Positions 5,113 to 7,310 of a stretch of 7,310 nt of DNA are shown here, in pieces. The first letter of the stretch is position 1. The number at the start of each line of letters is the position of its first letter. Both the position numbers and the translations under genes were made by a program. Where the stretch lies: contig PMCR01000456.1 of assembly GCA_003155465.1 (NCBI GenBank), forward strand, positions 1 to 7,310, in the 5' to 3' direction. The notes beneath the pieces were generated by a model. The model searched no databases, was not told where the DNA came from, and was given only the letters and a program-made list of their open reading frames with translations. Source of the DNA: Myxococcales bacterium (GTDB lineage Bacteria > Myxococcota > Polyangia > Fen-1088).

Positions 5113-6786
5113 CTACTGCATTCCTTCCCACATCAGCATGAACGCGCCTACGCCGTGCTGGTCGTTCGATGCTGTCGCATGGCTGAAGTAGTCCGCCACG
5201 GCGGCCGATGCGTTGAGGCCGGTGACAATAGTGGCAATAGTGGTCTTGTTGTTTGCGTCCTTTGTCACTTTTTGCATGACGCCATTGAGACCCTTCTTGG
5301 CCACATCGGCAAAGCTCGCATCCACCAGCCCGTGTTGATAGGCCCACCAGATCACATAGCTATACATCATGGAGCAGGACGACTCGGTCCAGTTCCGTGA
5401 ATCCGTTCCCATATCGACAACTTGAAACCACCGTCCCGTGGCCGAATCCTGGTACTTGGCCAAAGCCGTAACGAGATCCTTGAGAATCGTCTCTATCTGA
5501 GCTCGATTGGGATCGTCGGCAGGCAGCATTTCGAGGGTCATCACGCACGCCATCGTGTACCAGCCCATGGCCCGGCCCCAGCTTATTTCGTTGGTCTTGC
5601 TCGCTGTCTTTGACCAAGTCGCGACGCCACTTTCATCCCAGGCATGCCAGAAGAGACCGGTCGCCGGATTCTTCAGGTGCTTCGCCGTGACAGTCAGGTT
5701 CGTGATGGCAATAGGGGTGACCTTCACTACATCGTTGAAAACCGTGGCGTAGCGGGTGAGGAAAGACAGGGACATGAATACCCCGTCACCCCAAAGCTGG
5801 TGGGCACGATCCGTCCGGTTAGCGTGCCAGAAGGCGCCCTCGGAGGTCGTAGGGAAGCCATTGTAGATTGCTCGAGCCGCGTCCGCAGAAGTCTTGTAGC
5901 TGGCTTTTGGCGCGAGTTCATAGGCGTCGGCCAGCGCCAAGTTGTGCATGATATCGTCAAGGCTCACGCTGGCGGTAGCGCCCCATCCCTCCACCGATGT
6001 CGTCAGGAAGGTGAGGTACTTCGGATCCTTGAGTCGCTTGTAGGCCTTGTAGATCCCGTGCAGCTTCAGTCCCTCGGGATAGGTGGTGCCAAGCGAGGTC
6101 TTCCCGGCTATTTCCGTGTCGATCACCAACTTGCCCCAGTCGACGCCACTCTGGGAGGCCAACTGGGCGGCCGGACCAGGGCCGCCGATGAGCGTGCTTC
6201 CACCCGCCCCGCTTCCCGCGCTGCCGGATGTTCCTCCGTCTCCGGTAGTCCCCCCTGCGGTGCTGCTTCCCACTGTGCCACCGGTCGGCCCGCCTCCGGC
6301 CGCGCCACCTGCGGCGCTGCTCCCTGCCGTGCCGGATGTCATTGCGCCTCCGGTCACGCCACCTTTGGCGCTGCTGCTCCCCGCCATGCCGCTGGTGGCG
6401 AAGCCTGCGGCCGCGCCACCGCTGTTTCCTGCCGTGCCGCCGACTGGTCCGCCCGTGGTCACGCCACCCGTATTTCCAACCGTGCCGCCGGCTGAGCTGC
6501 CTTTGGTCGCGCCACCGCCTGGCGTACCGCCGGTTACCACACTTCCACCATTGCTGCTTGATGTCGTGGCGCCACCTGTATCTGCGGGCGTGCTTGAAAC
6601 GCCGCCAGCGCCGCCTGCACCTGTGGATCCTCCGACGTTTGGTCCGGCGCCGCCAGTCGTCGCGGGGGCACCTCCTGTTGCCGGCGGACCACCAACTCCC
6701 GAGGAGCAGCCAGCGGCAGCACCCAGCGCAAGGACGATTGCGAGCCGTGCAACGACAGAGGATCGTTGGGGAGTCTTGATCAACAT
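5113..6786 (-). CDS. GH105-type unsaturated rhamnogalacturonyl hydrolase, lipoprotein with long linker
   Basis: Predicted 557-residue surface or periplasmic enzyme. GH105 enzymes (YteR/YesR type) remove the unsaturated galacturonyl end from rhamnogalacturonan fragments made by pectin lyases. The signal sequence ends in LALGAAAGC, with lipidation at C27. Residues 28 to about 205 are a Gly/Ser/Thr/Ala linker. The (alpha/alpha)6-barrel domain follows, from about 206 to the end, a normal length of about 350 residues. Family landmarks: RAHQLWGDGVFMSLSFLTRY (327-346), where D334 matches the expected catalytic Asp; GLFWHAWDESG (377-387); SWGRAMGWY (402-410); ESSCSMMYSYVIWW (468-481); and a closing GVGAFMLMW. 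ATG 6784-6786 is right for the signal peptide, but no ribosome site precedes it; a -10-like element six bases upstream suggests a leaderless message. Two further lipoprotein genes follow on the same strand. GH88 is the nearest alternative; exact substrate is not provable here. Confidence 0.85.
   Translation of the reverse strand: MLIKTPQRSSVVARLAIVLALGAAAGCSSGVGGPPATGGAPATTGGAGPNVGGSTGAGGAGGVSSTPADTGGATTSSSNGGSVVTGGTPGGGATKGSSAGGTVGNTGGVTTGGPVGGTAGNSGGAAAGFATSGMAGSSSAKGGVTGGAMTSGTAGSSAAGGAAGGGPTGGTVGSSTAGGTTGDGGTSGSAGSGAGGSTLIGGPGPAAQLASQSGVDWGKLVIDTEIAGKTSLGTTYPEGLKLHGIYKAYKRLKDPKYLTFLTTSVEGWGATASVSLDDIMHNLALADAYELAPKASYKTSADAARAIYNGFPTTSEGAFWHANRTDRAHQLWGDGVFMSLSFLTRYATVFNDVVKVTPIAITNLTVTAKHLKNPATGLFWHAWDESGVATWSKTASKTNEISWGRAMGWYTMACVMTLEMLPADDPNRAQIETILKDLVTALAKYQDSATGRWFQVVDMGTDSRNWTESSCSMMYSYVIWWAYQHGLVDASFADVAKKGLNGVMQKVTKDANNKTTIATIVTGLNASAAVADYFSHATASNDQHGVGAFMLMWEGMQ
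6229..6489 (-). repeat. Degenerate 16-19-residue tandem repeat in the GH105 linker
   Basis: Within the low-complexity linker (encoded by about 6172-6705), residues 100-186 can be laid out as five consecutive units. They begin at residues 100, 116, 132, 151 and 169, and each opens with G/S-G-T/M-A/V-G-N/S. A partial sixth unit opens at 187 (SGSAG). The units are 16, 16, 19, 18 and 18 residues, i.e. 48-57 bases. Such linkers hold a catalytic domain away from the outer membrane or cell surface. The codons vary between units, so the repeat is old or kept for protein composition rather than freshly duplicated. Confidence 0.6.
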
Positions 6787-6792
6787 ATTTCT

Positions 6793-6823
6793 ATACTAGC
6801 ACTTCAACCTGAGTACTTGGCAA
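6793..6823 (-). promoter_or_regulatory. Possible promoter of the GH105 gene, leaderless arrangement
   Basis: On the minus strand, TTGCCA (6818-6823) is followed after 19 bases by TAGTAT (6793-6798). TGC sits immediately before the second hexamer, giving an extended -10 element. Only six bases (AGAAAT) separate that hexamer from the ATG, so transcription would start at or beside the A of the start codon. This fits with the absence of any Shine-Dalgarno sequence. The 19-base spacing is longer than ideal, so the -35 is doubtful. Confidence 0.35.
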
Positions 6824-6825
6824 CC

Positions 6826-6933
6826 ATGGCCCAATCTCGACTTGAGAACTCGCTTGCGCGTATTCGACCGCCTGCGCGCAAACAGGTTGGGCAGGTGATC
6901 CGCCAGCGTGCCCGCCTGATCCGCCAAGATTAG
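6826..6933 (+). CDS. Questionable 35-codon Arg-rich small ORF
   Basis: ATG 6826 to TAG 6931-6933 encodes 35 residues, strongly basic in the C-terminal half, with a heptad-spaced repeat VIRQRAR / LIRQ. No ribosome site precedes it and no family is recognised. It may be chance in a GC-rich spacer or a decayed coding remnant. It is listed because the same bases carry the 21-base-spaced direct repeat, so the repeat has two possible explanations. Confidence 0.15.
   Translation: MAQSRLENSLARIRPPARKQVGQVIRQRARLIRQD
6896..6926 (+). repeat. Perfect 10-base direct repeat, 21-base period
   Basis: TGATCCGCCA occurs at 6896-6905 and again at 6917-6926. The start-to-start distance of 21 bases is two helical turns, as expected for a protein contacting two sites on one DNA face. 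A related TAATCCGCC lies at 7031-7039. The position between divergent hydrolase genes suits a regulator site. The same 10-mer also occurs at 3805-3814 inside the small lipoprotein gene, which weakens the claim of specificity. Confidence 0.4.
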
Positions 6934-7160
6934 GCTATCGGGCGAGTCGACGTAGGTGTATGTGGGACGCCGCCGTGACCAGCCTCGGCTGATCGCGCGG
7001 AAACGACGAGAGATGAAACTCGTTGAACCCTAATCCGCCTGGGTCTCCCCCTTTGGCTCTCTGGAGCAGCCTCGGATGCCCCGAGCCGTTTCGCACCAAC
7101 AAACCCGAGGTCAACCATGCCGTCTCCGACATCCATTCCCGGCACCCAACTGGGCCTGCA

Positions 7161-7165
7161 AGGAG
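7161..7165 (+). promoter_or_regulatory. Ribosome binding site of the right-end hydrolase
   Basis: AGGAG, five bases before ATG 7171, supports that codon as the start. An in-frame ATG at 7117 also has GAGG (7107-7110) six bases upstream, so a form longer by 18 residues cannot be excluded. The signal peptide has its normal length only from 7171. Confidence 0.65.
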
Positions 7166-7170
7166 TCATC

Positions 7171-7310
7171 ATGCCAACGTGCCTTCGACTGTCCCTGATA
7201 GTGGCGTGTTTCGGCGTCACCTCGCCCGCGTTCGCCGCCGATTTCATCACCTACTTCCAGCCCACGCCCATTGTCGGCCAACTAGACAAGACGGCCTGGG
7301 GCACCGCTGC
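7171..7310 (+). CDS. Secreted protein, probable glycoside hydrolase (3' end outside window)
   Basis: The first 46 codons are visible. MPTCLRLSLIVACFGV followed by TSPAFA is a Sec signal peptide with an A-x-A cleavage site after residue 22 (AFA, then ADF). The mature N-terminus, DFITYFQPTPIVGQLDKTAWG, resembles to my memory a family of secreted beta-propeller-like glycoside hydrolases found in plant-polysaccharide degraders, which start with a closely similar ITYF-PTPIVG-L-TWG segment. There is no lipobox, so unlike its neighbours it should be soluble in the periplasm or outside the cell. It faces away from the GH105 gene across a 384-base shared regulatory region, suggesting joint control. 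Being a real exported gene is likely; the hydrolase assignment rests on a short N-terminal resemblance. Confidence 0.65.
   Translation, partial: MPTCLRLSLIVACFGVTSPAFAADFITYFQPTPIVGQLDKTAWGTA

Larger units (their letters stand above)
6787..7170. other. Divergent intergenic region between GH105 lipoprotein and secreted hydrolase genes
   Basis: This 384-base stretch lies between two outward-facing genes for exported proteins and must hold both promoters. I see the possible leaderless promoter at its left edge, a 10-base direct repeat near 6896-6926 and a weaker copy (TAATCCGCC) at 7031. A short basic reading frame lies at 6826-6933. No convincing -35/-10 pair for the + strand gene was found; TTGAAC at 7023-7028 has no fitting -10. 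No T-tract terminator hairpin is visible. Confidence 0.6.

Noticed and set aside
5644..6799. Two large + strand frames (5644-6495 and 6083-6799), Ala/Cys/Arg-rich and Pro-rich
   Set aside because: Both are shadows of the GH105 gene and its repetitive linker.
6930..7250. 106-codon minus-strand frame in the right intergenic region
   Set aside because: It overlaps the start and signal peptide of the + strand hydrolase, has no ribosome site or family pattern, and would leave no room for the divergent promoters.

Overview
The window comes from a GC-rich bacterium. The right half has secreted lipoproteins with very long Gly/Ser/Thr/Ala linkers between the lipobox and the folded domain. That style is typical of Myxococcota, especially the Polyangia (Sorangium-like) group. 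This is inferred from style, not from a database match. No tRNA, rRNA, CRISPR array, insertion sequence or phage gene was seen.

Left block (about 1-3480, all + strand). The window opens inside the last codons of ssb, recognisable by its Pro/Gly linker and acidic DDDVPF tip. Sixteen bases later begins a tightly packed three-gene unit: a radical SAM/SPASM enzyme (112-1206), a GNAT-fold acyltransferase of the FemAB/BioF2-like kind (1206-2183), and a Mur-type amide ligase related to MurF (2164-3480). The first pair shares one base at a TGATG junction and the second pair overlaps by 20 bases. The ligase lacks most of the N-terminal UDP-sugar-binding domain of true MurF, has altered active-site motifs and carries a four-cysteine tail. 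Together the three look like a small biosynthetic or peptide-tailoring pathway. I cannot assign it to a described system, and it is the most interesting part of the window.

Junction (about 3363-3580). The ligase and a convergent small lipoprotein end only 21 bases apart, and both have tails that do not look like the rest of the protein. Beyond this point the base composition and gene style change. This could be a recombination or insertion breakpoint, or an assembly join.

Right block (about 3500-7310). Three minus-strand genes encode exported proteins: a GH105-type unsaturated rhamnogalacturonyl hydrolase lipoprotein (6786 to 5113), a lipoprotein with a GATase1/ThuA-like domain and two CX5CXC cysteine motifs (4986 to 3889), and a short lipoprotein that is essentially signal plus linker (3867 to 3502). 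A 384-base intergenic region separates them from a divergent + strand gene (from 7171, cut by the window end). That gene encodes a protein with a Sec signal peptide and an N-terminus resembling a family of secreted glycoside hydrolases. The region carries a possible leaderless promoter for the GH105 gene and a direct repeat with 21-base spacing. The right block looks like a small plant-polysaccharide (pectin/rhamnogalacturonan) utilisation locus.
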